The position numbers and the translations under genes were made by a program. Shown here piece by piece: positions 62,944-64,000 of a stretch of 64,000 nucleotides of DNA (positions within the stretch are counted from its first letter, which is position 1; every line of letters starts with the position of its first letter). The notes beneath the pieces are model-generated. The model saw nothing but the letters and a program-made list of their open reading frames with translations. It searched no databases and had not been told where the DNA came from. The stretch is from Bacteroidota bacterium (GTDB lineage Bacteria > Bacteroidota > Bacteroidia > Cytophagales > Cyclobacteriaceae), in NCBI GenBank assembly GCA_023417785.1, contig JAEZEH010000098.1, forward strand, positions 1 to 64,000, written 5' to 3'.

Positions 62944-63390
62944 ATGGCCGTATCTAAATGGATTTTGTTCATTACTTACTTTTCGATTGTTACTTATATT
63001 GTTTTCCTTGATCCCGGGCGAAAAGGGAAACCCTGGAATGAGCGACAGGTGCATCTGATTCCGTTCAAGAATACAGTTGATTCATTTTCGAGTTTAAAAC
63101 ACCACTCACCGGAGAAAAGAGTTACATTCTTTCTGGCAAGCTTCTTCGGCAACATTATTATGTTCATTCCGGTTGCGTTCTTTGCTTTCGGTTTGTTCGG
63201 GCTTAACAGGGAAATTATTGTTATAGGTATCGGGCTTGCCGCTACATTATTAATAGAATGTCTGCAGTACGCGTTTCGCGTCGGTGTCTGGGATATCGAT
63301 GACGTAATACTCAATTCGACGGGAGTTTTCATAGGAATAGTAATATGGAAAAGATTTGTACCTTTCATAATCAAGTTCCGGCAGACGTAA
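62944..63390 (+). CDS. VanZ-family membrane protein
   Basis: The 148 residues from ATG 62944 (a TTG at 62917 is also in frame) show four hydrophobic segments. FGNIIMFIPVAFFAFGLFGL (about 69-88) and TLLIECLQYAFRVGVWDIDD (about 102-121), then VILNSTGVFIGIVIW, are the conserved VanZ-like core, with the diagnostic E...R..D.DD polar residues. VanZ-like proteins lie in membranes; family members are linked to glycopeptide resistance and cell-envelope tasks, role here unknown. The acetyltransferase gene follows 8 bases later, so they form a unit. Confidence 0.85.
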   Translation: MAVSKWILFITYFSIVTYIVFLDPGRKGKPWNERQVHLIPFKNTVDSFSSLKHHSPEKRVTFFLASFFGNIIMFIPVAFFAFGLFGLNREIIVIGIGLAATLLIECLQYAFRVGVWDIDDVILNSTGVFIGIVIWKRFVPFIIKFRQT

Positions 63391-63398
63391 AAAGATCC

Positions 63399-63947
63399 AT
63401 GAAGATCGACCTCTCAAAATTTCATGTAGGGGATTACAGAGGAGGCTCCGCCTTCAAAACAACAATCTGGTATCTGATCAACTACTATATTTTCGACACG
63501 GCTTTTCCGTGGCCATATGGCGTAAAATCCTGGCTGCTCAAACTATTTGGCGCCAGAATTGGCTCAGGCCTGGTAATCAAAACCAACGTCCGGATAAAGT
63601 ATCCATGGCGCCTCACGATCGGCGATCACTGCTGGATTGGGGAGTCTGTCTGGATCGATAACCTCGCCGCAGTTAACATTGGTAACAGCGTAGCCCTATC
63701 GCAAGGCGCAATGCTACTTACCGGGAATCATGACTATTCCGCTTCAGACTTCCGCTACCGGCTTGGCGAAATCACTCTTCACGATGGAGTATGGATCGGT
63801 GCAAAGGCCATTGTTTGTCCTGGTGTGACTTGCCATTCTCATGCAATCCTGACTGTCAACTCTGTTGCGAATCGAAATCTCGAACCTTTTGGCATCTATG
63901 CTGGAAATCCTGCCGTCCGTGTTCGTACCCGAACCATAAACAAATAA
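63399..63947 (+). CDS. WcaF-like sugar O-acetyltransferase
   Basis: A left-handed beta-helix (hexapeptide) acetyltransferase of 182 residues. ATG 63399 gives MKIDLSKFHVGDYRGGSAFK, the start of the WcaF group; the frame is open from 63345 but would overlap VanZ. The helix runs from about 60 to 170, with GARIGSGLVIKTNVRIKYPW, DHCWIGESVWIDNLAAVNIG and SQGAMLLTGNHDY; the His in GNHDY is the likely catalytic base. It would acetylate a sugar of the exopolysaccharide, using acetyl-CoA. The polysaccharide locus may go on to the right of the window. Confidence 0.92.
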   Translation: MKIDLSKFHVGDYRGGSAFKTTIWYLINYYIFDTAFPWPYGVKSWLLKLFGARIGSGLVIKTNVRIKYPWRLTIGDHCWIGESVWIDNLAAVNIGNSVALSQGAMLLTGNHDYSASDFRYRLGEITLHDGVWIGAKAIVCPGVTCHSHAILTVNSVANRNLEPFGIYAGNPAVRVRTRTINK

Positions 63948-64000
63948 CGCCCTTTACTTTTAAGGTAATCGGATCAGGAAAATTGCCGATTGAGCAGTCG

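Overview
The window looks like a chromosome segment from a free-living Bacteroidota bacterium, most likely of the Cytophagales type. The evidence is two very large secreted proteins with type IX secretion C-terminal signals (one type A, one type B), a PorP/SprF-family protein, a short primary sigma factor without region 1.1, a bacillithiol-pathway deacetylase, a DUF389 protein and a DUF349 protein. Several intergenic regions also carry the Bacteroidota promoter pattern TTG - 19 to 21 nt - TAnnTTTG. The genus is inference; no rRNA gene is present.

Left end (1-3.8 kb): a PIN-domain protein and an OLD-family ATPase/TOPRIM nuclease converge head-on. Just beyond them is a 22-bp stretch that reads like the 3' end of a tRNA gene (T-loop, T-stem and acceptor strand), followed directly by a strong terminator hairpin. 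This is what the distal end of an element integrated into a tRNA gene looks like, so the two nuclease-like genes may be the last cargo genes of an island whose other end lies left of the window.

Core region (3.9-35.7 kb): mostly housekeeping genes. In order: a DUF6223-like membrane protein and its AraC-type neighbour, a secreted WG-repeat protein, a DUF349 protein, YqgE, pdxH, bshB1, trxB, rpoD, pnp, rpsO, an LptF/LptG-type permease, a START-like protein, tRNA-Met(CAT), a DUF389 protein with mgsA, and tex. A PorP/SprF gene then abuts a 1663-residue type-B T9SS cargo with six tandem Cys-containing repeats. Next comes an upper-glycolysis cluster (pgi, pfkA, ROK glucokinase), an HTTM membrane protein with a small single-span partner, and a secreted protein of unknown function.

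Exopolysaccharide locus (35.8 kb to the right edge): fifteen genes run on the minus strand with overlaps or short gaps for most pairs. They are, in transcription order: initiating phosphoglycosyltransferase, WcaI-like transferase, a 2766-residue secreted protein, Wzc-type tyrosine kinase, exostosin-like transferase, Wzx flippase, several glycosyltransferases, Wzy polymerase, and three more transferases. A VanZ-family gene and a WcaF-like acetyltransferase start a divergent unit at the right edge. The lipid-linked sugar would be started by the WcaJ-like enzyme, extended by the transferases, flipped by Wzx, polymerised by Wzy and length-controlled by Wzc. No Wza-type outer-membrane export gene is in the window. 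The giant protein joins a glucose/sorbosone-dehydrogenase-like propeller, PKD, CBM6-like, four malectin-like, seven cadherin-like and FG-GAP-like modules to a T9SS signal; its place inside the EPS operon suggests a matrix or carbohydrate-binding role.

The strongest leads for something undescribed are the giant protein inside the EPS operon, the PIN/OLD pair beside an attachment-like site, and the type-B cargo with its abutting PorP/SprF gene.
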